This document shows, piece by piece, positions 36,374 through 44,637 of a stretch of 64,000 bases of DNA. Within the stretch, counting starts at the first letter, position 1; each line of letters begins with the position of its first letter. The translations under genes were made by a program, and so were the position numbers. The stretch is from the NCBI RefSeq assembly GCF_900109495.1, contig NZ_FOAA01000002.1, forward strand, positions 1-64,000, written 5' to 3'. Origin of the DNA: Ectothiorhodospira marina (GTDB lineage: Bacteria > Pseudomonadota > Gammaproteobacteria > Ectothiorhodospirales > Ectothiorhodospiraceae). The notes under the pieces were generated by a model, which saw only the letters and a list, made by a program, of their open reading frames with translations, was not told the DNA's origin and made no database searches.

Positions 36374-38099
36374 GTCCGGGTCTTGAGCGGCTGATGGTGC
36401 GGCTGATCAGGATCACGGGGATGATCCCGGCCAGGACGATGGCCATGGCGGCACTGGCGGAATCCGCCAGGCGCTCGTCCGAGGCCAGCTCGAAGGCGCG
36501 CACCGCCAGGGTGTTGAAGTTGAAGGGGCGCAGTATCAGGGTGGCGGGCAGTTCTTTCAAGATGTCCACGAATACCAGCAGCAGCGCCGTGAGAATGCTG
36601 CCACGCATGATGGGCATGTGCACATGCCAGAGCACGGTGCGGGGTGCAGAGCCCAGGGAGCGAGCGGCATCGTCCATGGAGGGTTTGATCTTGCCCAGAC
36701 CCGCCTCGACCGTATTCAGCGAGACGGCCAGAAAGCGCACGCAATAGGCAAACACCAGGGCTACCAGGGTGCCCGAGAGGAGAAGCCCGGTGGAGATGCC
36801 GAAGGTATCACGCATGAAACTGTCGATGGTGTTATCGACCCAGGCAAACGGCAGCATGATCCCCACGGCAATGACAGTGCCCGGGATGGCGTAGCCCATG
36901 CCGGCGATGCGCACGGCGGCGTTGGTGGTTCGGGAGGATTCCAGGCGTTTGCCATAAGCCATGATCAGGGACAGGAACACCGCCAGCACCGCGGCGATGG
37001 CCGCCAGGGAGACGCTGTTCCACACCAGCCCCAGGAACTGCGGCTGCAGCCACATGTGGGTGGTCTTCATGGCCCACTGAGTCAGCTGACTGGAGGGCAC
37101 CACAAACCCCAGGACAATGGGCAGCAGGCAGGCGACGAGGGCGCCGGTGCGAGCCCAGCCCTTGAGACGATAGCGGGGGAGACGGGAATAGCGGGCACTG
37201 GTGTGATGGAATCGGGCGCGGCGCCGGGAGTAGCGCTCCAGCACGATCAGTACCAGCACAAAGGTCATCATCAGGGCGGCCAGTTGTGCCGCGGCCCCCG
37301 GATCGGCCATACCGAACCAGGTGCGGAAGATGCCGGTGGTGAAGGTGGGGATGCCGAAATACTGCACCGTACCGTAGTCGGCCAGGGTTTCCATCAGGGC
37401 CAGGCTGAGGCCGGTGATGATGGCTGGCCGGGCCAGGGGCAGGGCCACACGCCGAAAACCCGCCCAGGGACTGGACCCCAGGGTGCGGGAGACCTCCAGC
37501 ACGCAGATGGACTGTTCCAGGAAGGCGGCCCGGCTGAGCAGATACACATAGGGATAGAGCACCAGCGTGAGCATGGCGATGGCCCCGGACAGGGAGCGGA
37601 TCTCGGGGAACCAGTAATCGCCGTAGCCCCAGCCGGTGAGATCGCGGATCTGTGTCTGCACCGGGCCGGCAAAATCCAGCATGCCCGTGTAGGTATAGGC
37701 GATGATGTAACCTGGCATGGCCAGAGGCAGGAGCAGGGCCCATTCAAAGGCGCGCCTGCCCGGGAAGTCGCACATGCTCACCAGCCAGGCGGTGGAGACG
37801 CCGATGAGCAGCACCCCGACGCCGACGCCCAGCATCAGGATCAGCGAGTTGACCACGTAATCCTGCAGCACGGTCTGGCGCAGGTGCAGCCACACTTCCG
37901 AGGCGGGCACGAAGACATGGGCAAAGATGACCAGGATAGGCAATGACAACACGCCCGCGATCAGCAGCGTGACGATGGTCCAGCCTTCCGGTCTGCGCCA
38001 GCGGGGACGCGGCAGCGTGCCCCCCAGGGTAGCCAGGGCCGATCTCATGAAGTGCTTGGGTAATGGTTCATGGGCATGAGGACGCTCAAAGCCTGACAT
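36357..38099 (-). CDS. fbpB: Iron(III) ABC transporter, permease (FbpB-like, fused two-domain)
   Basis: This 580-aa inner-membrane protein has about 12 TM helices in two homologous halves, each with an EAA loop (LEVSRTLGSSPWAGFRRVAL and MDDAARSLGSAPRTVLWHVH) that docks onto FbpC. This fused two-half layout is the FbpB norm. The ATG at 38099 (MSGFERPHAHE) gives a short cytosolic N-terminus; an inner ATG at MRSALATLGG is possible. It is preceded by an 85-bp gap with a 14-bp-stem hairpin that separates it from fbpA. Confidence 0.9.
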   Translation of the reverse strand: MSGFERPHAHEPLPKHFMRSALATLGGTLPRPRWRRPEGWTIVTLLIAGVLSLPILVIFAHVFVPASEVWLHLRQTVLQDYVVNSLILMLGVGVGVLLIGVSTAWLVSMCDFPGRRAFEWALLLPLAMPGYIIAYTYTGMLDFAGPVQTQIRDLTGWGYGDYWFPEIRSLSGAIAMLTLVLYPYVYLLSRAAFLEQSICVLEVSRTLGSSPWAGFRRVALPLARPAIITGLSLALMETLADYGTVQYFGIPTFTTGIFRTWFGMADPGAAAQLAALMMTFVLVLIVLERYSRRRARFHHTSARYSRLPRYRLKGWARTGALVACLLPIVLGFVVPSSQLTQWAMKTTHMWLQPQFLGLVWNSVSLAAIAAVLAVFLSLIMAYGKRLESSRTTNAAVRIAGMGYAIPGTVIAVGIMLPFAWVDNTIDSFMRDTFGISTGLLLSGTLVALVFAYCVRFLAVSLNTVEAGLGKIKPSMDDAARSLGSAPRTVLWHVHMPIMRGSILTALLLVFVDILKELPATLILRPFNFNTLAVRAFELASDERLADSASAAMAIVLAGIIPVILISRTISRSRPGHDTPA

Positions 38100-38131
38100 A
38101 GTAACGCGTCGCAGCCCGGAAGACAGCCTGT

Positions 38132-38162
38132 CAGCCCCTCTCCCCATCGGGGAGAGGGGCTG
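38132..38162. repeat. 14-bp-stem hairpin between fbpA and fbpB
   Basis: CAGCCCCTCTCCCC (38132-38145) and GGGGAGAGGGGCTG (38149-38162) pair perfectly around ATC. It belongs to the window's C/T-rich hairpin family. Position inside the transporter operon suggests that it could lower expression of fbpB/fbpC relative to the binding protein, a common pattern in ABC importers. Confidence 0.7.
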
Positions 38163-38184
38163 GGGGAAGGTCTCACCAAGACAC

Positions 38185-39222
38185 TTACCGCCAGTTCGCC
38201 CGGTCCATCAGGCGCACGGCCTCGGCATTGTATTCACCCAGTTGGCCCAGGTTGACGGCGTCGGGTTTGAAGTCACCCAGCTCGGACAGGGTGTCGCTCC
38301 ATTCAACACCTGGCTTCACGGGGTACTCCTGGTTGGCCTCGGCATACCACTGCTGTGCCCGGTCGCTGGCCATGAATTCCAGGAGCTTCACGGCGTTATC
38401 GACATTCTCAGTATGGGTGATCAGGCCGGCACCACTGACGTTGACATGGGCCCCCCGACCTTCCTGATTGGGCCAGAACACGCTGATGGCCTCCGCAGTG
38501 GCTCGCTCGGTGTCGTCGTCGGAGTTGAGCATCTGCCCCAGATAATAGGTGTTGGCGATGGCGATGTCGCAGACACCGGCCACGGCGGCACGGATTTGAT
38601 CACGGTCGCCGCCCCGGGGCGGTTGAGCCATGTTGGCCACGAGCCCACGCGCCCACTCTTCCGTTTCCTCCTCACCGTTGGCGATGATCATGGAGGCCAC
38701 CAGGGACTGGTTGTACACGTTGCTGGAGGAACGGATGCAGATGCGCTGTTGCCATTGCTCGTCCGCCAGGGCCTCGTAGGTGGACAGTTGTTCCGGATCC
38801 ACCTCGCCCGTGACATACATGATGGGGCGCGCGCGCATGGACAGCCCGTACCAGTAACCCTCTGGATCCCGCAGACTTTCCGGGATGGCCTCCTTGAGCA
38901 CTTCGGAGTCAACCGGGCGCAGTACACCGGCCTCCTTGGCGTTGTGCAGATTGCCAGCGTCCACGGTGATCAGGACATCAGCGGGGGTGTTCCGGCCTTC
39001 GCTGCGCAAACGCTGCAGCAGAGTATCGGCCCGGGCACTGACGATGTTGACGCGAATGCCGGTCTCCTCGGTGAACTCATCCATCAGGGGTTTGATCAGC
39101 GCTTCCTGCCGGGCCGAGTAGACGTTCACTTCATCGTTGGCAAAAAGGGGCAGGGGCAGGGTAAGGGCGGTCACGGCGGCGACGGTGAGGCTCGCCAGTG
39201 CGGTGATGGGGCGTTGGATCAT
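38185..39222 (-). CDS. fbpA: Iron(III) ABC transporter, periplasmic binding protein (FbpA-like)
   Basis: This 345-aa protein has a signal peptide (ITALASLTVAAVTALTLPLPLFA) and a mature start DEVNVYSARQEALIKPLMDE, as expected for class II ferric-binding proteins. The tandem Tyr of the iron site is visible in IAIANTYYLGQML, and SSNVYNQSLVASMI adds a further Tyr. It delivers Fe3+ to FbpBC. The ATG at 39222 is preceded by GGGAG; an in-frame GTG at 39234 is an alternative. A Fur-box-like sequence lies about 55-75 bp upstream. Confidence 0.92.
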   Translation of the reverse strand: MIQRPITALASLTVAAVTALTLPLPLFANDEVNVYSARQEALIKPLMDEFTEETGIRVNIVSARADTLLQRLRSEGRNTPADVLITVDAGNLHNAKEAGVLRPVDSEVLKEAIPESLRDPEGYWYGLSMRARPIMYVTGEVDPEQLSTYEALADEQWQQRICIRSSSNVYNQSLVASMIIANGEEETEEWARGLVANMAQPPRGGDRDQIRAAVAGVCDIAIANTYYLGQMLNSDDDTERATAEAISVFWPNQEGRGAHVNVSGAGLITHTENVDNAVKLLEFMASDRAQQWYAEANQEYPVKPGVEWSDTLSELGDFKPDAVNLGQLGEYNAEAVRLMDRANWR

Positions 39223-39276
39223 GGAAGGAGTCACTCCCTATCGTGAAGGTTCAATGCCCGGCGGATACCGGGATAA

Positions 39277-39297
39277 ACAAGAACGATTGTCATTTTG
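39277..39297 (-). promoter_or_regulatory. Fur-box-like operator upstream of fbpABC
   Basis: On the minus strand the sequence AATGACAATCGTTCTT (39294 to 39279) matches 12 of 16 positions of the aligned part of the Fur consensus (AATGATAATCATTATC). It lies 57 bp upstream of the chosen fbpA start. Iron-responsive repression of the importer is therefore likely, but this rests on consensus matching only. Confidence 0.5.
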
Positions 39298-39410
39298 TTT
39301 TGCGTCCATGTCAACAGGATCTGTTTGCCGACCTTAGTCAGCGCCGGATGTTTGCGGCATACTGTGAAGTCACCTGTCGTTGGCCTAGAGATTCTCCATA
39401 GGGGGCACCC

Positions 39411-39890
39411 GTGGATAAAGAAGCACTGAAGATTCCCAAGAAGCTCAAACCGGTCAAGGCCTGGGTGCATCCTGATGGTCTGGTTCTGGGGTCCCTGTTC
39501 GTTCATCTGCAAAGCGCTCGCTACCTGGGGGAAGAGTCGCCAGCGGAGATCCTCAACGGGCCCGAGCCCTTCTTCGTGATTCAGTGCGGCGAAGACGAAA
39601 CGCGATTCTACAACAAGCATTCGGTGGTGCGACTGGAGCACGCGGTGGATGCACCCGGATCCGAGGACAACGCGGTCTGCCTGGGAGCCCGACTGCATCT
39701 CATGGACGGCTCCAATCTGGTGGGGACCATCCGGGAGTTGCTGGACCCGCAGAATGCCCGTCTCTACGATTACATCAATATCCATGATCAGCGCTTTGTG
39801 CGCCTGTTCCTGTCGGATACGGAGGTCACGCTGGTGAACAAGGCCTACATCGTGCGTGTCTCGCCCGATGATGATGCCCCCCGGGATTGA
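39411..39890 (+). CDS. Hypothetical 159-aa cytoplasmic protein of the HEAT-kinase/pilT cluster
   Basis: It starts with GTG at 39411 (MDKEALKIPKKLKPVKAWVH) behind a GGGGG-type ribosome-binding site. No signal peptide or TM segment is visible. Mixed beta-strand pattern (FFVIQCGEDETRFYNKHSVV, RLHLMDGSNLVGTIRELL, ..FLSDTEVTLVNKAYIVRV..) suggests a compact beta-rich domain; no PilZ or other signature (RxxxR, DxSxxG) is seen. It lies 87 bp upstream of the HEAT-repeat kinase on the same strand and is probably in its operon. Function unknown. Confidence 0.7.
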   Translation: MDKEALKIPKKLKPVKAWVHPDGLVLGSLFVHLQSARYLGEESPAEILNGPEPFFVIQCGEDETRFYNKHSVVRLEHAVDAPGSEDNAVCLGARLHLMDGSNLVGTIRELLDPQNARLYDYINIHDQRFVRLFLSDTEVTLVNKAYIVRVSPDDDAPRD

Positions 39891-39977
39891 TCGTGGCCGC
39901 GTTCCGCGGCATCTCCGGAACGGGGCTCGTGCCGGTGCGCCCTCGACCGCAGGATGTCCCGATGAGGGCGATCCGTC

Positions 39978-42410
39978 GTGAGTGTGTTCAGCGATTTTCG
40001 AGCCGACCGTCAGATCCAGCGTCTGCTGGATGCCGGGGATCTGGGTGAAGCGCAGGCCCAAAAGCGTCTTGAGAAACTGAGGTCCCTGGGGGATGCCGGT
40101 GTACGTCGTCTGCTGCACGGGCTGGGAGATGCCTCGGGTGAGGGCCTGTCCCGCACCATGGAGCTGCTGCGATGCCTGGTGTGCGACAAGACGCTACCGG
40201 TTTTTCTGCAGGCGCTGTCTGACACCAACCCGACCCAGGTGGACCGAGTGACTCAGATCCTTGAGGAGGCCCGGGGATTCGACCCCAACCCTCTGGCGCG
40301 GGCCTTTCGTGATCCCCATGTGTCCAAGTCGGCCCTGGTGCGAGTGTTGCACGCCCATCGGGCTCGACTCAACGCCAGCCTGCTGTTGCGCGAGGCCTAT
40401 GAACTGCCACCGCTGGATCGCAATGCCCTGTTCCGGGTGGTTGACGAGGTGGCCGACGAGGTGGTGCTACCGGATCTGATGAGCCGCGCCTCGGGGAAGG
40501 ATCCGGTGATCCGGCGCATGGTGGTGAGGGTGCTGCGTCGCTTTGATACCCCCGCCGTGCGTGCCATCCTGCAGGAGCGACTCAGTGACGAGGACAGGGG
40601 GGTGCGTGGCGCCGCACTGGAGGCCCTGATGGCACTGGGCGCGGTGGATATGGACGCCGCCTCCCTGTGCGCCTTGCTGCATGACCCGGACATCAACGTG
40701 CAGCAAAAGGCCATCGACGCCATCATCAAGCTCGATGACCCGCATATCATGCGCCCTCTGTTGCCGGTGCTGCAGGATGAGTCGGAGTATGTGCGCCGGG
40801 CCGCTGTGGAGGTGCTCAATGGGGTGGGCAATGCCAGCAACATCAAGGAGTTGCTGGTGTCCATCAAGGACGAGGACTGGTGGGTGCGAGCCCGTTCCGC
40901 CGACGCGCTGGCACAGATTGGCGGGCCCCGGGTGGTACGGGCGGTGGTGGAACTGATTCGTGATGAAGACGAGTTCGTGCGCCGCTCGGCGGTGGAGATC
41001 CTCAACTCCACCCGTGACGAGACGGCGTTGACCTACCTGATTGATGCCCTGGAGGACTCGGACTGGTGGGTGCGCGAGCGCGCTGTGGATGCCCTGGGCA
41101 GCATTGGCAATACCGCTGCGGTGCCGGCCCTGCTGAAGATGCTGGACCGGGATGCCGATGCCGCTCCGGTGGTGGTGCGCGCCCTGGCCCGCCTGCAGGA
41201 TGACCGTGCAGTGGAACCCCTGATACAGCGCCTGGCCGATGGTGATCGCGCCGTGTGTCTGGAGGCGATGAATGCCCTGGTGGACCTGGCCGATGCCCGA
41301 ACTGCCGGCGATATTCTGACGGCCGTTCGCCGTGTGTCCGCTGCCGGCGATAGCGAACTGCAGGATATGGCGCGGGATGCCAGTGCCCGGCTGGAGGCCA
41401 GGTTTGCCGTGTCTTCGCTCGGGCAAGGCGTCTCGGGTCAAGCCCTGCCCGAAGCCACCTCCATGCTGGATAGTGATACCGGGCAGATCGCCGTCACACG
41501 GACCGGCGCGGATGAGACTGCCGCGGGTACCCGTCGCCTGAGCTTTCACGGCGCGGGCCTGGACCTGGAGGCCCTCAAACCCGGCGAGACACTGGGGGAA
41601 CGCTACCGTTTCATCCGTCGTGTGGGCAAAGGCGCCTTTGGCACCGTACTGCTCATGGAGGATGTGATGATCTCCGAGACCATCATCCTCAAGGTGATGA
41701 ACCCGCAGTTGGCTGCCGACGAGGAGATGATCAAGCGCTTCGTTCAGGAGCTGCGTCTGTCGCGCAAGATCACTCACGAGAACGTGATCCGCATCTACGA
41801 CTTCCTGACGGTGCAGGGGGTGCTGGCCATCTCCATGGAGTATTTCCCGTCTTCCACCCTGGGCGTCGTCCTCAAGCAGGAGCGTCCCATGCCTCAGGAC
41901 AGGGCGGTGGGCTTTGCCGCCTGCATTGCCGCCGGCATCGGTGCCGCTCACCAGGTGGGTGTCATCCACCGGGATCTCAAGCCGGGCAATGTGCTGATCA
42001 ACAACCGGGAACAACTCAAGATCGTGGACTTCGGCATCGCCTCGGTGACCGGTTCGGCGGACACCCGCCTGACCCGTACCGGCATCCTCATCGGCACTCC
42101 CAAGTACATGGCCCCGGAGCAGGTGACGGGCCGCAAGATCACCCACAGTGCCGACATCTATGCACTCGGGGTGATGTTGTACGAGATGATCACTGGGCAG
42201 GTGCCTTATAGCGGTGAAGACCAGATGGCCATCATGTATCAGCACGTGCAGGGGCAGGCGACGCCGCCCCATGAGATCAGCCCTGGGATTGACCGCGAGC
42301 TCAGCGCCATCGTGATGACCATGATGGCGGTGAACCCGGAGGATCGCTATCCCACCATGCGGGATGTGCGCAAGACGCTGTTAGAGTTCCAGCAAGAGCG
42401 GTGGGCCTGA
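39978..42410 (+). CDS. HEAT-repeat protein fused to a Ser/Thr protein kinase
   Basis: This 810-aa protein has two parts. Residues about 60-470 are HEAT/PBS-lyase-type helical repeats, including near-identical units DWWVRARSADALAQIG and DWWVRERAVDALGSIG. After a linker, residues about 535-805 are a Hanks-type kinase: glycine-rich loop (VGKGAFGTVLLM), Lys (IILKVM), HRDLKPGNVLIN, metal-binding VDFGIAS and APEQ. All catalytic residues are present and no TM segment is visible, so it should be an active cytosolic kinase. The start is GTG. Two pilT-type genes follow directly. Substrate unknown; control of pilus retraction is inference. Confidence 0.88.
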   Translation: MSVFSDFRADRQIQRLLDAGDLGEAQAQKRLEKLRSLGDAGVRRLLHGLGDASGEGLSRTMELLRCLVCDKTLPVFLQALSDTNPTQVDRVTQILEEARGFDPNPLARAFRDPHVSKSALVRVLHAHRARLNASLLLREAYELPPLDRNALFRVVDEVADEVVLPDLMSRASGKDPVIRRMVVRVLRRFDTPAVRAILQERLSDEDRGVRGAALEALMALGAVDMDAASLCALLHDPDINVQQKAIDAIIKLDDPHIMRPLLPVLQDESEYVRRAAVEVLNGVGNASNIKELLVSIKDEDWWVRARSADALAQIGGPRVVRAVVELIRDEDEFVRRSAVEILNSTRDETALTYLIDALEDSDWWVRERAVDALGSIGNTAAVPALLKMLDRDADAAPVVVRALARLQDDRAVEPLIQRLADGDRAVCLEAMNALVDLADARTAGDILTAVRRVSAAGDSELQDMARDASARLEARFAVSSLGQGVSGQALPEATSMLDSDTGQIAVTRTGADETAAGTRRLSFHGAGLDLEALKPGETLGERYRFIRRVGKGAFGTVLLMEDVMISETIILKVMNPQLAADEEMIKRFVQELRLSRKITHENVIRIYDFLTVQGVLAISMEYFPSSTLGVVLKQERPMPQDRAVGFAACIAAGIGAAHQVGVIHRDLKPGNVLINNREQLKIVDFGIASVTGSADTRLTRTGILIGTPKYMAPEQVTGRKITHSADIYALGVMLYEMITGQVPYSGEDQMAIMYQHVQGQATPPHEISPGIDRELSAIVMTMMAVNPEDRYPTMRDVRKTLLEFQQERWA

Positions 42411-42452
42411 TGGCCTGCACGGCTGGATTGGCTGCCTGAACGAGACCTTGCC

Positions 42453-43547
42453 ATGCCCAGAATCGACGCCTTTCTCAAACTGGCCAGGGAACAGGGGTGC
42501 TCCGATCTGCACCTGGCGGTGGGGGTGCCCCCCATGCTGCGCATGAATGGCGAGTTGATGCCCATCCGGTTTCGCGACCTGGGCGATCGGGAGTTGGAGG
42601 CCTACGTGATGGAGATCCTCACCCCGGCGCAGAAGGATCGGTTTCGAGGCGGGGATGATCTGGATTTTTCCTATGTGAATGACGATGTGGGCCGGTTCCG
42701 GGCCAATCTCTTCCGCAAGGCCACCGGGGTGGGCGCCACCTTCCGGTACATCCCTGCCCAGGCGCCAGCGCTGGACAGCCTGGGACTACCGCCGGTGGTG
42801 ACCCGGATGGTGGATCATCATCAGGGCATGGTGCTGGTGACCGGCTCCACCGGCACCGGCAAATCCACCACGCTGGCGGCCATCATTGATCACATCAATA
42901 CCCGTCGTTCAGTGAATATCATCAGCCTGGAGGATCCGGTGGAGTTCGTGCACCGCTGCAAGCGGGCCCAGGTGATCCAGCGGGAGGTGGGCACCCACGT
43001 GCCCAGCTTTGCCAAGGGTCTGCGGGCCGCCCTGCGCCAGGATCCGGATGTGATCCTGGTAGGGGAGCTCAGGGATGTGGATTCCATCATCATGTCCATG
43101 GTGGCCGCCGAGACGGGTCACCTGGTCCTGGGCACCCTGCACACCACCTCGGCGGTGAAGACCATCGACCGTATCCTGGATGCCCTGCCACTGGAGCAGC
43201 GCGAGCAGGGCAAGACCTTTCTCTCCCAGAACCTGCATGGGGTGGTCACCCAGAATCTGGTCAAGTCCGCCGATGGGCGAGGCCGCCGGGCCATTGTCGA
43301 GTGCCTGGTGATGAACCGGGCCATTGCCCGCATGATCATGTCCGACAAGGTGCACCAGATCCCTTCCCAGATGCAGACAGGTCGTGACCAGGGCATGCAA
43401 CTCCTGGATCAGGCCCTGCTGGAGGCCATACAGCGCAATGAAGTGGACCCGGACGATGCCTATCAGTACGCCACCGATAAGCAGGCCTTTCAGCGGTTTG
43501 TCACCGATTCCAGCCTGTTGCCCCGGATCAATCTGGCGGGGGGATGA
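42453..43547 (+). CDS. PilT/PilU-family twitching motility ATPase (first copy)
   Basis: This 364-aa GspE/PilT-type hexameric ATPase has a PAS-like N-terminal domain (SDLHLAVGVPPMLRMNGELM), Walker A (GSTGTGKSTTLA), Asp box (IISLEDPVEFVH), Walker B (DPDVILVGELRD) and His box (GHLVLGTLHTTSA). The PilT-type C-terminal motif is degenerate (AIARMIMSDK). It would retract type IV pili. It starts 42 bp after the kinase stop and its stop lies 3 nt before the second copy, so the genes are almost certainly one operon. PilT versus PilU assignment is uncertain. Confidence 0.88.
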   Translation: MPRIDAFLKLAREQGCSDLHLAVGVPPMLRMNGELMPIRFRDLGDRELEAYVMEILTPAQKDRFRGGDDLDFSYVNDDVGRFRANLFRKATGVGATFRYIPAQAPALDSLGLPPVVTRMVDHHQGMVLVTGSTGTGKSTTLAAIIDHINTRRSVNIISLEDPVEFVHRCKRAQVIQREVGTHVPSFAKGLRAALRQDPDVILVGELRDVDSIIMSMVAAETGHLVLGTLHTTSAVKTIDRILDALPLEQREQGKTFLSQNLHGVVTQNLVKSADGRGRRAIVECLVMNRAIARMIMSDKVHQIPSQMQTGRDQGMQLLDQALLEAIQRNEVDPDDAYQYATDKQAFQRFVTDSSLLPRINLAGG

Positions 43548-43550
43548 TTG

Positions 43551-44606
43551 ATGCACCAGGTAGACGGTTTTCTGCGGGAATTGATTGCGCGGGGCGGCTC
43601 GGATCTGCATCTGATCGGTGGTGACCCGCCGCGCTTGCGCATCAACGGCGAGTTGGAGAATCTCTCCGATGAGGCCCTCACCTCCCAGACGGTGAATGAT
43701 CTCACCGCGGAGATCCTGCCCAATGCGGCACGCCAGACCTTCGAGCGGGAGGATGGGGCCGATTTCGCCTATGCCATCCCGGATCTGGCGCGTTTTCGTG
43801 TGAACCTCTCCCGGCATCTCAACGGCCTGGCGGTGGTCTTTCGTGCCATTCCCGCCCGTGCCCTGTCGTTGGGTGAGTTGAACATGCCCCCGGTGATCGC
43901 CAGCCTGGGGATGCAGCGCCATGGTTTGATCCTGGTGACGGGCAAGACGGGATCGGGCAAATCGACCACCCTGGCGGCCCTGGTGAACGACATCAACGAG
44001 CGCCGTCGTGGTCATATCATCACCATCGAGGACCCCATCGAGTTCATCCACGAACGCAAGCGCTGCCTGATCAGCCAGCGTCAACTGGGTTTGCACACCC
44101 CCAGTTTCGCTGCCGCCCTGCGCTCGGCGCTGCGCGAGGATCCCGACGCCATCCTGGTGGGGGAAATGCGCGACCTGGAGACCATCTCCCTGGCGGTGAC
44201 CGCGGCCGAGACGGGTATCCTGGTACTGGGTACGCTGCATACCAACGGGGCCGCAGCCACGGTGGATCGGATCATCAATGCCTTTCCAGCCATGAAGCAG
44301 GCCCAGATCCGCACCATGCTCTCCACCTCCCTGCGCGGGGTGGTGTCCCAGCAATTGGTGCGGCGGGCCGATGGGAGCGGTCGGGTCGCGGCGGTGGAGA
44401 TCCTGGTGAACACCCCCGCTGTGGCCAATCTGGTGCGCGAGGGCAAGACGGACCAGCTGCCCGGCACCATGCAATCCGGCGCCTTGGTGGGCATGCAGAC
44501 CATGGATGCCGCCTTGCGGCGATTGGTGGACGCAGGCCAGGCCACCCCCGAGGAGGCCCGGCATCACGCGGTCAACAAGTCTGAATTTGGCGGTGGCCCG
44601 CCTTGA
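43551..44606 (+). CDS. PilT-family twitching motility ATPase (second copy)
   Basis: This 351-aa ATPase is a clear paralogue of the preceding gene. SDLHLIGGDPPRLRINGELE, Walker A (GKTGSGKSTTLAALV), Asp box (IITIEDPIEFIHE), Walker B (DPDAILVGEMRD) and His box (TGILVLGTLHTNGA) are all intact. The C-terminal AVANLVREGK is closer to the PilT AIRNLIRE motif than in the first copy. ATG at 43551; a TTG immediately before it is possible. Two retraction-type ATPases in tandem with a kinase but no pilus structural genes is unusual. Confidence 0.88.
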   Translation: MHQVDGFLRELIARGGSDLHLIGGDPPRLRINGELENLSDEALTSQTVNDLTAEILPNAARQTFEREDGADFAYAIPDLARFRVNLSRHLNGLAVVFRAIPARALSLGELNMPPVIASLGMQRHGLILVTGKTGSGKSTTLAALVNDINERRRGHIITIEDPIEFIHERKRCLISQRQLGLHTPSFAAALRSALREDPDAILVGEMRDLETISLAVTAAETGILVLGTLHTNGAAATVDRIINAFPAMKQAQIRTMLSTSLRGVVSQQLVRRADGSGRVAAVEILVNTPAVANLVREGKTDQLPGTMQSGALVGMQTMDAALRRLVDAGQATPEEARHHAVNKSEFGGGPP

Positions 44607-44637
44607 ACCCCCAACCCGTTGCTCTTGAGTTGCCCCG

